A DNA stretch of 9,029 nucleotides from an uncultured Steroidobacteraceae bacterium (GCA_955652625.1 CATPBM010000273.1:1-9029), one strand, 5' to 3'. Numbered from the stretch's first letter, positions 1 to 6,956 are shown. Translations and numbers: made by a program. Notes: generated by a model from the letters alone, not told the origin.

Positions 1-128
1 ACCATCGCAGGCCCGGAGAGGAACCCGGCCGCGACGAAGTCGCGGCGCGTCACGGGCCGCGGATGATTCTCATGCCGGAACGGCTCACCGAGCGCGTGCG
101 ATCGCGGGGGCTTTTTGCGGATGAACAT
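1..128 (-). CDS. N-terminal part of a Tat-exported protein, probably DUF1501 family (runs off the left edge)
   Basis: Only the first 42 codons are in the window. Reading leftwards from ATG at 128-126 the protein has a basic, polar N-region, then VTRRDFVAAGFLSG around residues 26-39, which is a classic twin-arginine motif (T-R-R-D-F) followed by the start of a hydrophobic segment. This predicts export of a folded protein to the periplasm by Tat. The ATG is chosen because GGGAG lies 9 nt upstream (138-142); a GTG at 53-51 just before the Arg pair is an alternative start. It lies 24 nt behind the haem/LamG lipoprotein, so it is the third gene of the minus operon. DUF1501 proteins (alkaline phosphatase/sulfatase superfamily) typically begin with such a TRRDF signal and sit beside LamG, DUF1588 or DUF1800-type genes. 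The family call rests on signal and context only, because no domain is visible. Confidence 0.6.
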   Translation of the reverse strand, partial: MFIRKKPPRSHALGEPFRHENHPRPVTRRDFVAAGFLSGPAM

Positions 129-137
129 CTGCCTTCT

Positions 138-142
138 CTCCC
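138..142 (-). promoter_or_regulatory. Ribosome binding site of the Tat-signal gene
   Basis: GGGAG on the minus strand stands 9 nt before the ATG at 128. It favours that ATG over the internal GTG at 53. Related GGGAG cores precede the other two genes of this operon, 8 and 12 nt from their starts. Confidence 0.55.
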
Positions 143-152
143 GGTCCTTCAA

Positions 153-2714
153 TCACTGCAGGGTTACGACGGCGCTGCCGAGCACCGCGGTGCATGCCGC
201 GATACTCGCCTGCCCCACGGTGGCGCTGGGGCTGAGCGTGGGGATGCGCGTGAGGAGCTTGTCCACCTCACCCTGTGCCGCGGCCGCCCCCTGCGGGTTC
301 ACGTTGGTGCCGATCGCGTTGTTGATGAGCGCATTGATGACGATCGACCTGTTCGCGCCGCTGGCGAAGAACGTTCCGGCGCTGCCGGGGATGTTGAGGC
401 TCGCGTCCAGCCCGTTGCCGAAGAAGCTATGGCGCCACGACGCTGTGGCGAGCAGCTCCCCGCAGTACGCGCTCGCCAGCTGCGAAATCGCGGTCTGCTG
501 CGAGGGCAGGAACGCCGCGATCAGCGGGCCCGAGGGCATCGACTGCCGCGAGACGTTGAAGAGGGCTGACACCACGGGGTCGGTGGTCGGCACCCCAGTG
601 ATGCGCGACAGCGAGTGGTTGACGCGCTCGAAGGTCGCGATGCCGAAATCAGGCCGCGGCGTGTCATCGGGCGCGGGGGGCGCGACCACCACGGTGGGTT
701 CCACGTACGCATGCACGTGCGAGCCGAGCTGGTCGAACGCCAGGAAGAACAGATCGTTGGCCGGTCCCAGGGTCACCGGGATGACGGTACCGAGGCTCGA
801 GAGCAGCTGCCCGTTGGCCGCCGAGTAGTTCGCGCCGCCGACGCTGGCAGCCATGGGGGCGTAGGACTGCCCGGCGGGCGCGAGCACGCCGTTCACGCCG
901 ATGCGCATGCCGCTGATCTTGAGGCTCGCCGGTACGCTCGCCCTGGGATCCAGGCTGATGAATTTCGGCTGATCGAACAGGTAGCTGTAATTGTCGTACT
1001 GGCTCCCCTGGAAAAGAATGTACGACTGCGACACCCCCGAGAGCGCGCTGATACCGAACAGCAGGAAGAACTTCTGGCCGACTCCGGCGGCAAAGTTCTG
1101 CTGAATCTGCGCGGCAGTGAGCGCGCGGTTGTGGATGGCGGCGAACTTGATGACGCCCTGCCACGGCCGCTGCCCGGTCGTCTCGTTGCCGAGCACCAGC
1201 GCGAAGGTGCTGTCCCAGTTGGCGAGCGAGCCGCCCTTGGACGGGTCGGCGTCGCCGGTGTACACGCCGTTCACGTAGATCTTCTGCCCACTGACCGGAT
1301 CGTAGGTGAGCACCACGTGCTGCAGGGCCGCCTGCGCGGCACCGCTTGTCGTGGACGTGGTCAGCGGCGGAGTGCCGTTGGTGTCGGTGGTGCTGCTGCG
1401 CGTCATGCCCTGGTACTGCATCGCGGCCTGGCCGAGCGTCGCATCGCGCGTGGTATTGCTGCCGGAATAGCTGATGAGGTAGGCCTTGCTCTGTGTGACG
1501 TTGGCCGGCGCCGCCCATACCTCGATGGAGTACTCGCCCGAGGACTGGATCATGGCGGCGAGTTTGGCGCTGGCGCTCGGGGAAGCCTGCGCCTTGCCGC
1601 CCGCGAGGTTGCCCATGGCCGGTCCGATGTCGATGCCCCAGCCGCCCACCCAGCTGACATTGCCGGAGAGCGCCAGGTCGGCCGCCGGCGTCACGCCGCT
1701 GGTGTCATACGCGGTGCTGCCCTGCCCGGTCATGAACATGTACTTGGCGACCAGGTTCGCCTCGTAGCGGGCGCCGCCCGCGGCGATCGTGCCCTGCGAG
1801 AGGGTGAGCGCATTGGAGATCACGAGGTTCGGGTCGATCGGGGTGACCGGGATGCCGTTGGCGAACGCGGTAATCGCTGCAAGCATCGCATTGGAGCTAC
1901 CGGTGCAATCCGGAGGGCCACCGGGCGCGGTGGCCCAGCAATGATGGAACTCGTTCGCCAAGCGCACGTAGAAGCGCGACTGGTTGGGCGTGGCGAGATT
2001 CATCTTCGGCTGCGCCGCCGCGTAAGCCTCGTTGATGTTGGAGCTCGCAAAGTACGGCTGCTGGGCGGTGGCGGAGCTCGAAGTGTGGCACCCGGAGCAG
2101 AACCGGGTGAGCAGCGGATAGACCGTATTCTGGAAGCTCGGGTTGCCCATGGTCGGGTCGGCGGGATACTGCTTGCCGCCACCGGCAGCCTGCACGGGTG
2201 GCGCCGTGAGCGTGATGCTCGTGGTGGAGGCGGAACCGGCGCCGATCCACGCCTGGATCCACACCAGCATGGTGGCAGCGCAGGCCGAGGGGTCCGCGAC
2301 CCAGCAGTTGTGGCCGCCGCCGACCTTGAGCACCAGGGTCGACTGCGCGGGGTTGGTGAGGTTCACGAGCGGACCGGCGGCCTGGTAGGCGAGATTCACA
2401 TCGTCCGAGCGCGCGAACATGGGCGACTGCCCGCCCTGATGGTGGCAGCCGCCGCAGCGGTCGGCCGTACGGATGTTCTGCCACAGGTTGATCTTGAAGG
2501 CCTGCACGTCTGCATTCGCCGGCGGCGGCCCGGTATAGGCATCGGCCGTACTGCTCGGCGGCGTCGCCAGCTGGTTCACGGTGGTCGCGGCGCCACCGCC
2601 GCTGCAGGCCGCCAGGGTAGCGAGTACCCCGAGCGCTGCGCAGCGCGCGAGCAGGTGCGCGTGCGTCCCGTGCGCCCCGGACAGGGGCGCGGTGGCGACT
2701 GGGTTGCGATTCAT
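153..2714 (-). CDS. Secreted di-haem c-type lipoprotein with tandem CxxCH modules and a LamG domain
   Basis: The product has 853 aa. The open frame extends upstream, but ATG 2714 is chosen: it has AGGGAG 8 nt upstream and starts a lipoprotein signal with lipobox LAAC (Cys37). Residues about 71-157 and 190-287 are two copies of one module: CGGCH (87-91) and CSGCH (206-210), then a shared [ND]xNxAYxAA segment, then HNCW (135-138) and HHCW (257-260) and a further Cys (145, 270). Residues about 390-545 resemble a LamG/concanavalin-like fold (EYSIEVW, LQHVVLTYD, IYVNGVYTGD, ALTAAQIQQNFAAG). Residues 545-690 and the C-terminal 690-853 block (ITGVPTTDPVV, SQQTAISQLASAYC) are not assigned. The CxxCH sites predict two covalent haems outside the cytoplasm. 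The lipid anchor and LamG part suggest a surface role with a carbohydrate or protein ligand, which is inference. It is the second gene of the minus operon. Confidence 0.88.
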   Translation of the reverse strand: MNRNPVATAPLSGAHGTHAHLLARCAALGVLATLAACSGGGAATTVNQLATPPSSTADAYTGPPPANADVQAFKINLWQNIRTADRCGGCHHQGGQSPMFARSDDVNLAYQAAGPLVNLTNPAQSTLVLKVGGGHNCWVADPSACAATMLVWIQAWIGAGSASTTSITLTAPPVQAAGGGKQYPADPTMGNPSFQNTVYPLLTRFCSGCHTSSSATAQQPYFASSNINEAYAAAQPKMNLATPNQSRFYVRLANEFHHCWATAPGGPPDCTGSSNAMLAAITAFANGIPVTPIDPNLVISNALTLSQGTIAAGGARYEANLVAKYMFMTGQGSTAYDTSGVTPAADLALSGNVSWVGGWGIDIGPAMGNLAGGKAQASPSASAKLAAMIQSSGEYSIEVWAAPANVTQSKAYLISYSGSNTTRDATLGQAAMQYQGMTRSSTTDTNGTPPLTTSTTSGAAQAALQHVVLTYDPVSGQKIYVNGVYTGDADPSKGGSLANWDSTFALVLGNETTGQRPWQGVIKFAAIHNRALTAAQIQQNFAAGVGQKFFLLFGISALSGVSQSYILFQGSQYDNYSYLFDQPKFISLDPRASVPASLKISGMRIGVNGVLAPAGQSYAPMAASVGGANYSAANGQLLSSLGTVIPVTLGPANDLFFLAFDQLGSHVHAYVEPTVVVAPPAPDDTPRPDFGIATFERVNHSLSRITGVPTTDPVVSALFNVSRQSMPSGPLIAAFLPSQQTAISQLASAYCGELLATASWRHSFFGNGLDASLNIPGSAGTFFASGANRSIVINALINNAIGTNVNPQGAAAAQGEVDKLLTRIPTLSPSATVGQASIAACTAVLGSAVVTLQ
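1854..2504 (-). repeat. Tandemly duplicated CxxCH...HxCW...C protein module
   Basis: This stretch of the lipoprotein gene encodes two related modules, residues about 71-157 (2504-2244) and 190-287 (2147-1854). Both have CxxCH, an NxAYxAA helix, NLxxPxQS (NLTNPAQS; ATPNQS in the second), then HxCW 48 or 51 residues after the first Cys, and one more Cys 8 or 11 residues later. The DNA copies have diverged, so this is an old intragenic duplication rather than a recent one. The HxCW His could be the distal haem ligand and the two extra Cys could form a disulfide, both by inference. Confidence 0.7.
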
Positions 2715-2727
2715 GGCAGGGGCTCCC

Positions 2728-3945
2728 TTACTGTCCCGGGCAGGCGGCAGCGGACTGCTGGAATACCTGCTTGAGGTGGTAACCGGCCTTGAAGCTCGTC
2801 TTGAGGGTGGCGACGGTCTGCTGGTCGGCGGTGCTGGTCGGCGCACGGAAGCACACCGCCGTGAACACCTTGACCACCTGGCACTGTGCGAAGGCGTCGC
2901 TGTGCGCCAGTTCCTGTCCGAGGGACTTCGCGCCCACCCCGCTCCCCGGCAGGGTTGGATCCCATCCCAGTGAGGCGTTCGCACCCGCGCGCCAGCGGTT
3001 CGACCAGCTGTTGTCGGGGGTCACGAACCCGAACGGAAAGTTGGCGGCATTGATGAAGTACTTCGCCTGCACCTGGTTCGCCGTGTACACCATCTGCCCG
3101 GAAGCGGCGTCGAAGTTGTAGTAAGCGAACGCTTGCGCCATCGGGTCCATGCCGCTGTGACAGCCGACGCAGTTATTGAGGAATACCCGGCTGTCGCCGC
3201 CCGGGGAGCGCGCCACGTCCTGGCGGATGCGATCAGTCGGCCGCGTGGTGTCCATGAGGGTCTGCATGTCACCGCAGAAGTGATTGATCATGGTGAAGCG
3301 GAACATCGCCCGGTTGGTGCCGTTGATGAAGAACGCCGACGCGGCGGCGCGCGTGGTGATGAGGCCGGCGGTTGCCTCCACCGGCGTGCCGTAAGTGCCC
3401 GACTGCGTCGTCTTCCTGAGCGTCGTGCTCAGGTCGATGCCGTTGGCTTCCGCGGCGGCGTAGTGACTGTTGTTCGCGGCGGAAGGCGCCGGGAGCCCCG
3501 GCGCGTTGACGGTGTAGAGAATGTCATCCGACAGCGCGGTGTTGAATGCCACGTCGTCGCGCACCATGCCGATGACTGTCGCGGCGTAGTCATTCAGGGG
3601 CGCGAACACCGTCTGGTCGCGGTTGGTCCAGGGGATCACCAGGTTCTTCAGCGTCACGTTGTAGAACCCCGCGGCGCTGGTGGCCGTCTGGGCTACGGTG
3701 GCCAACACCGGGCTGCCGGGCGCGCAACCCGAGGAGCCGCAGCCGACGATGATGGCGTTGGCCATCTGCGTGAGAATCGCCGGCGGCGGCGGCTCCCCGG
3801 CGATGCGCTCGTAAATGCGCTTCGCCTGCTCGTTGGGGCCGGCGCTGGCGGAGCTCGCCAGCGTCAGCAGCAGCACGGAACCTGTGACCGCGGCGTGGCA
3901 CGCGCGGCCCCCAACGACCTGTGCCGTGTTAGTTCTGACATTCAT
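2728..3945 (-). CDS. Sec-exported mono-haem protein with DUF1588-like cytochrome block
   Basis: The product has 405 aa from ATG 3945 and is the first gene of the minus operon, ending 13 nt before the LamG lipoprotein. A TTG at 3957 is in frame but abuts AGGGAG with no spacer, whereas the ATG is 12 nt from it, so the ATG is preferred. A Sec signal peptide ends at about ASA|GP (residue 35). Residues 259-274 carry CVGCH followed by SGMDPMAQAFAYYNFDA. This matches the style of DUF1588 in Planctomycete-type cytochromes (CxxCHxxxDPxGxAxExFD). A later segment (QELAHSDAFAQCQVVKVFTAVCFR, about 344-366) recalls the C-terminal helix region of DUF1588/DUF1585 proteins. One covalent haem c in the periplasm or at the surface is predicted. 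Further Cys lie at 69, 74 (CGSSGC), 224, 355, 365 and 402. It is much shorter than full DUF1587-1592-1588-1585 proteins, and the N-terminal half is not recognised. Confidence 0.85.
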   Translation of the reverse strand: MNVRTNTAQVVGGRACHAAVTGSVLLLTLASSASAGPNEQAKRIYERIAGEPPPPAILTQMANAIIVGCGSSGCAPGSPVLATVAQTATSAAGFYNVTLKNLVIPWTNRDQTVFAPLNDYAATVIGMVRDDVAFNTALSDDILYTVNAPGLPAPSAANNSHYAAAEANGIDLSTTLRKTTQSGTYGTPVEATAGLITTRAAASAFFINGTNRAMFRFTMINHFCGDMQTLMDTTRPTDRIRQDVARSPGGDSRVFLNNCVGCHSGMDPMAQAFAYYNFDAASGQMVYTANQVQAKYFINAANFPFGFVTPDNSWSNRWRAGANASLGWDPTLPGSGVGAKSLGQELAHSDAFAQCQVVKVFTAVCFRAPTSTADQQTVATLKTSFKAGYHLKQVFQQSAAACPGQ

Positions 3946-3986
3946 GGCGCTCGTCAACTCCCTAAACAGCCCGATGCGCGCACCGG

Positions 3987-3992
3987 ACTATA
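3987..3992 (-). promoter_or_regulatory. Candidate -10 box for the minus operon
   Basis: TATAGT on the minus strand matches five of six bases of the sigma-70 -10 box and would give a leader of about 35 nt before ATG 3945. No good -35 box lies 17 nt upstream (TGGGGG there). Instead TTGACC sits only 6 nt upstream, and it belongs to one of the GTTGAC repeats. If real, the promoter probably needs an activator. This is weak evidence from sequence alone. Confidence 0.25.
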
Positions 3993-4137
3993 CGGTCAGG
4001 TCAACCCCGCCCCCATGTCTCAGTCAACTGACGTCGCCGGCAGCAGACAGTTTGTGGGTTTGTTGTTGCGCACTGCTCAATGCGCGGCAAATGGGAGCCC
4101 GGTCACGGCGGGGGTCAGACCGAACGACTACCTAGTA

Positions 4138-4149
4138 GCGCGATCGCGC
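4138..4149. promoter_or_regulatory. Perfect 12-bp palindrome, possible operator
   Basis: GCGCGATCGCGC is fully self-complementary and lies 135 bp upstream of the plus operon start, within the divergent region. A dimeric regulator could bind it. In GC-rich DNA such a palindrome can also arise by chance, and no regulator gene is in the window to pair it with. Confidence 0.25.
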
Positions 4150-4249
4150 GTGCATCCGCAAGCACCTATGAGACGCGCGAGGCGCACAGGGGCGCCGTGA
4201 TGGAATCGGCTATGTGACGGCGCGAATGCGATAAGTGATCAGCAAACCC

Positions 4250-4288
4250 ATGAATTACGTTACATTCGGGCGCGGGAGGCGCACATGA
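4250..4288 (+). other. Twelve-codon upstream reading frame overlapping the HzsA-like start
   Basis: ATG 4250 opens a frame encoding MNYVTFGRGRRT whose TGA (4286-4288) overlaps the ATG of the HzsA-like gene as ATGA. It spans that gene's ribosome binding site, so if translated it could couple or modulate initiation. It has no clear ribosome binding site of its own, and the overlap may be chance. Confidence 0.2.
4275..4279 (+). promoter_or_regulatory. Ribosome binding site of the HzsA-like gene
   Basis: A strong GGAGG core within GGGAGG lies 5 nt before ATG 4285 and fixes that start over the in-frame ATG ten codons further in. The same bases lie inside a 12-codon upstream frame that ends in an ATGA overlap with the start codon. 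Confidence 0.7.
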
Positions 4289-6948
4289 GCGTGCAGCGCG
4301 GCTGGCGGACACTGATGCGACATACGGCGCACCCGCGCCTGCCCTGGCGCGCGCCGGCTGTGCTCGCGGGCGCGCTGGCGCTCGCAGCGTGCAGCAGCGG
4401 CGGCAATATCAGCCTCGGCAAGAGCCAGGTCGCCGATCCGGCCACGGTCGATTTTCCGATCTTCTACGTGAAGCGCCAGGTGCCGGTCGACAATGCCGGG
4501 GCGCTGCGCCAGGACGACCTGCGCGTGCTGCGCGACATAGTCCCCTCTGCCGATCTGTACATGCGCGCCAGCGCCTCACCCAGCGCGCTGGAGACCAATA
4601 TCACGGCGCGCCTGACAGCCGGCGCCCTGTGGGACGTGAAGGACGTCGACACCTCCCCCGACGGCACCCGGGTGATCTTCGCCATGCGCGGTCCGCTCGC
4701 CAAGAACCAGAATGCGAAAGACCCGCCGTCGTGGCGCATCTACGAGTACCTCATCAAGAGCGACACCCTGCACGCCCTGATCGACCCGAAGGCCGATCCC
4801 AACCCGCCCACGGTGAACGACGTCTCGCCGCACTACCTGCCGGACGGACGCATCGTGTTCTCTTCCACGCGGCAGACCGATTCGCAGGCCATCCTTCTGT
4901 ATGAGGGCAAGCAGCAGTTTTCGGCGCAGGATGAGGCGCGCAACGAGCCCGCGTTCGTGCTCGAAGTCATGAACTCCGACGGCACCCACGTGCACCAGAT
5001 CTCCTTCAACCAGAGCCACGATCGCGATGCGACGGTGCTGGCCAATGGGCGCGTGCTGTGGACGCGCTGGGATCACGCGCCGGGCAAGGACGCCATGCAC
5101 CTGTACTCCGCCAATCCCGACGGCACCGATCTCGAGCTCTACTACGGGGCCAACAGTCACATGACGGGCACCAACAACACGGAGATCGAGTTCGTGCAGC
5201 CGCACCAGATGCAGGACGGCCGCATCCTCGCCCTCATACGCCAGTACACCGGGGTCGACGATGGCGGGGACCTGGTGATCATCGACGGCGCCCATTACGT
5301 CGAGAACACGCAGCCGCTGCTGGCCAACCGCACGCTCACCGGTCCCGCGCAGACGCGCGCCACCTCCAATAACGTGCTGACCGTCCCGGGTCCCTCACCC
5401 GGCGGTCGCTTCAGCTCCGCCTACCCGCTACAGGACGGCACCGGTCGCATCCTCATCAGCTGGAGCCAGTGCCGGCTGCTCGACAACACGCAGAAGCCTC
5501 CGGCGATCGTGCCGTGCACCTCCACGGCGCTCGCCGCGCCTAATGCGCAAAGTGCGCTGCCCCTGTACAGCGTCTGGATGTTCGATCCGCGGCAGAACAC
5601 CATGCAGCCGATCATGCAGCCGGTCGAAGGCGTGATGATCTCGGACGTGGCGGTGGCACAGCCGCGCGCGCTGCCCAGCATCATCCTGGACAAGCTGCCG
5701 AGCGTCGACGTGCCTGACCCGGTGAACGCGGGCGCCATGGATATAAGGAGTGTCTACGACATCGTTGGCGTCGATACCGCCTCGCCGAACATCGCCACCC
5801 TCGCCGATCCGGCGAAGACGCCGGCCAGCGCGCGTCCGGCGCGCTTCCTGCGCCTGGAGAAGGCGGTGTCGATTCCGGACAGGACCGTGGTCAATCTTTC
5901 CGGTGCCGCCTTCGGCGCCAGCAACTACATGCTCGAGATCCTCGGCTACGCGCCCATCGAGCCCGACGGCTCGGTGCACGTCGAGGTGCCGGCGAACGTC
6001 GCAGTGCGCATGAGCGTACTCGACGCCAACGCGCGCCGCATCACGCCGGCGCAGGGCGTGTGGCTGCAGGTGAAGCCGGGCGAGATCGTGGCGTGCAATG
6101 GCTGCCATCTGCACGCAAACGTGATCGGTCGCGGGTCGCACGGCCGCTCGGGCGTGTTCGCCTCTGCCTGGCCGGGAGCGGCCGGCGGCGCGCCCTTCCC
6201 GCACACCATTGCCACGGGCGCCGGCGCCTTCATCCCGCAAGCCGCTGAGACCATGGCGCAGGCGCGCATGCGCGTCAGCTGCATGAGCGATACCCCGCCC
6301 TGCAAGCAGATGATCCCGAGCGTCAACGTGGTGTACACCGATGTGTGGACCGATCCCGCGCAGGCGACGCCGGGCACGCCCATTACTTACAGCTACACGG
6401 ACACGAATAACCCCATTCCGGCGATCCCGACGAGCGCGGTGTGCGCGACCGCGTGGGCGGCGAACTGCCGCATCATCATCAACTATCCCCAGCACATCCA
6501 GCCGTTGTGGGATGCGAAGCGCCAGGTTCTCGATCCGGTGACCGGCGCCGTGATCTCCGATCACACGTGCACCCAGGCCGGCTGCCACAATCCGCTCAAT
6601 GCCGCGGGCGCGGCGCAGACGCCGGCCGGCAATCTCGACCTGACGAAGTCCGCCTCCGCCGCCGTGCCGCAGGAGCTCACCTCCTACCAGCAGCTGCTGT
6701 TCCCCCACAACACAGTTATCATGGGACCGACCGGGCCCATGCCGGGGCCGTCGGTCGGTCCGTATCTGAATGCGGGCAGTGCGAATGGCGGCGTGTCGGC
6801 CCAGTTCTTCAGCCGCTTTGCAGCGGGTTCCGCAAGCACGCACGCGGGTTGGATGAACATAGCGGAGCTTCGCGTGGTGTCGGAATGGCTGGATATTGGC
6901 GCGCAATACTTCAACAACCCACTCGATCCAGCGGTACCCGTCAATTGA
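4285..6948 (+). CDS. HzsA-like di-haem lipoprotein with PD40 propeller repeats
   Basis: The product has 887 aa and is the first gene of the plus operon. The signal is of lipoprotein type, with lipobox LAAC (Cys36). Residues about 115-460 carry PD40/TolB-like propeller strands: DVDTSPDGTRVIFAM (121-134), VSPHYLPDGRIVFSSTR (180-196), RDATVLANGRVLWTRWD (247-263) and QPHQMQDGRILALIRQ (305-320). Residues about 515-610 form a second part ending in CNGCH (604-608). A C-terminal part holds CTQAGCH (762-768), a CX4CH variant of the haem c site. A propeller, a middle haem domain and a C-terminal haem domain is the known layout of hydrazine synthase subunit alpha, and the length fits. Such HzsA-related proteins occur well outside anammox bacteria and their function is unknown. 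The partner subunits of hydrazine synthase are not in the window, so hydrazine chemistry is not implied. Location is the periplasmic face of a membrane or the cell surface. Confidence 0.85.
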   Translation: MSVQRGWRTLMRHTAHPRLPWRAPAVLAGALALAACSSGGNISLGKSQVADPATVDFPIFYVKRQVPVDNAGALRQDDLRVLRDIVPSADLYMRASASPSALETNITARLTAGALWDVKDVDTSPDGTRVIFAMRGPLAKNQNAKDPPSWRIYEYLIKSDTLHALIDPKADPNPPTVNDVSPHYLPDGRIVFSSTRQTDSQAILLYEGKQQFSAQDEARNEPAFVLEVMNSDGTHVHQISFNQSHDRDATVLANGRVLWTRWDHAPGKDAMHLYSANPDGTDLELYYGANSHMTGTNNTEIEFVQPHQMQDGRILALIRQYTGVDDGGDLVIIDGAHYVENTQPLLANRTLTGPAQTRATSNNVLTVPGPSPGGRFSSAYPLQDGTGRILISWSQCRLLDNTQKPPAIVPCTSTALAAPNAQSALPLYSVWMFDPRQNTMQPIMQPVEGVMISDVAVAQPRALPSIILDKLPSVDVPDPVNAGAMDIRSVYDIVGVDTASPNIATLADPAKTPASARPARFLRLEKAVSIPDRTVVNLSGAAFGASNYMLEILGYAPIEPDGSVHVEVPANVAVRMSVLDANARRITPAQGVWLQVKPGEIVACNGCHLHANVIGRGSHGRSGVFASAWPGAAGGAPFPHTIATGAGAFIPQAAETMAQARMRVSCMSDTPPCKQMIPSVNVVYTDVWTDPAQATPGTPITYSYTDTNNPIPAIPTSAVCATAWAANCRIIINYPQHIQPLWDAKRQVLDPVTGAVISDHTCTQAGCHNPLNAAGAAQTPAGNLDLTKSASAAVPQELTSYQQLLFPHNTVIMGPTGPMPGPSVGPYLNAGSANGGVSAQFFSRFAAGSASTHAGWMNIAELRVVSEWLDIGAQYFNNPLDPAVPVN

Positions 6949-6950
6949 GC

Positions 6951-6956
6951 AAAGGG
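6951..6956 (+). promoter_or_regulatory. Ribosome binding site that selects a TTG start
   Basis: AAAGGG starts 2 nt after the stop of the HzsA-like gene and lies 5 nt before TTG 6962. It supports TTG as the start of the SH3-barrel gene. A start at 6896 would overlap the upstream gene by 53 nt and put about 22 extra polar residues before the signal peptide. Confidence 0.6.

Larger units (their letters stand above)
3946..4284. other. Divergent intergenic region between the two operons
   Basis: These 339 bp contain no convincing gene and must hold the promoters of both operons. Visible elements are three GTCAAC copies (3953-3958, 4000-4005, 4023-4028; GTTGAC on the minus strand), a TATAGT on the minus strand at 3987-3992, GGGGTCAGACC at 4111-4121, a perfect 12-bp palindrome at 4138-4149, and a 12-codon upstream reading frame at 4250-4288. 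A 14-base segment at 4175-4188 recurs with one mismatch at 4272-4285 over the ribosome binding site. The base composition is less GC-rich around 4030-4080 and 4230-4265 than in the flanking genes. Confidence 0.8.

Noticed and set aside
615..2774. A 719-codon open frame on the plus strand opposite the LamG haem lipoprotein gene
   Set aside because: It is antisense to a gene with clear lipobox, CxxCH and LamG features. Its translation is Arg/Gly/Ala-rich without domains, the usual shadow of GC-rich coding DNA.
2715..2984. Upstream extension of the LamG lipoprotein frame to 2984
   Set aside because: It would overlap the preceding gene by about 257 nt and bury the lipoprotein signal. ATG 2714 has its own ribosome binding site.
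4111..4121. GGGGTCAGACC, resembling a short palindromic motif sometimes seen near Y1-type transposases
   Set aside because: There is a single short copy, no transposase and no flanking repeat, so a mobile-element claim is not supported.
4181..4196. GGCGC/GCGCC hairpin as a possible terminator or attenuator
   Set aside because: The stem has only 5 bp and no T-run follows, so it is not a credible terminator.
3133..4200. A 355-codon plus-strand frame crossing the mono-haem gene and the intergenic region
   Set aside because: It is mostly antisense to a supported CDS, with Arg/Gly/Val-rich composition and no recognisable motif.
5428..6906. A 492-codon open frame on the minus strand opposite the HzsA-like gene
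   Set aside because: The translation is low-complexity Arg/His/Gly-rich without a signal, domain or good ribosome binding site; it mirrors a well supported gene.
4285..6948. Calling this gene hzsA and inferring anammox metabolism
   Set aside because: Only the architecture is similar. The lipobox, the lack of partner subunit genes and the proteobacterial setting argue against a true hydrazine synthase.
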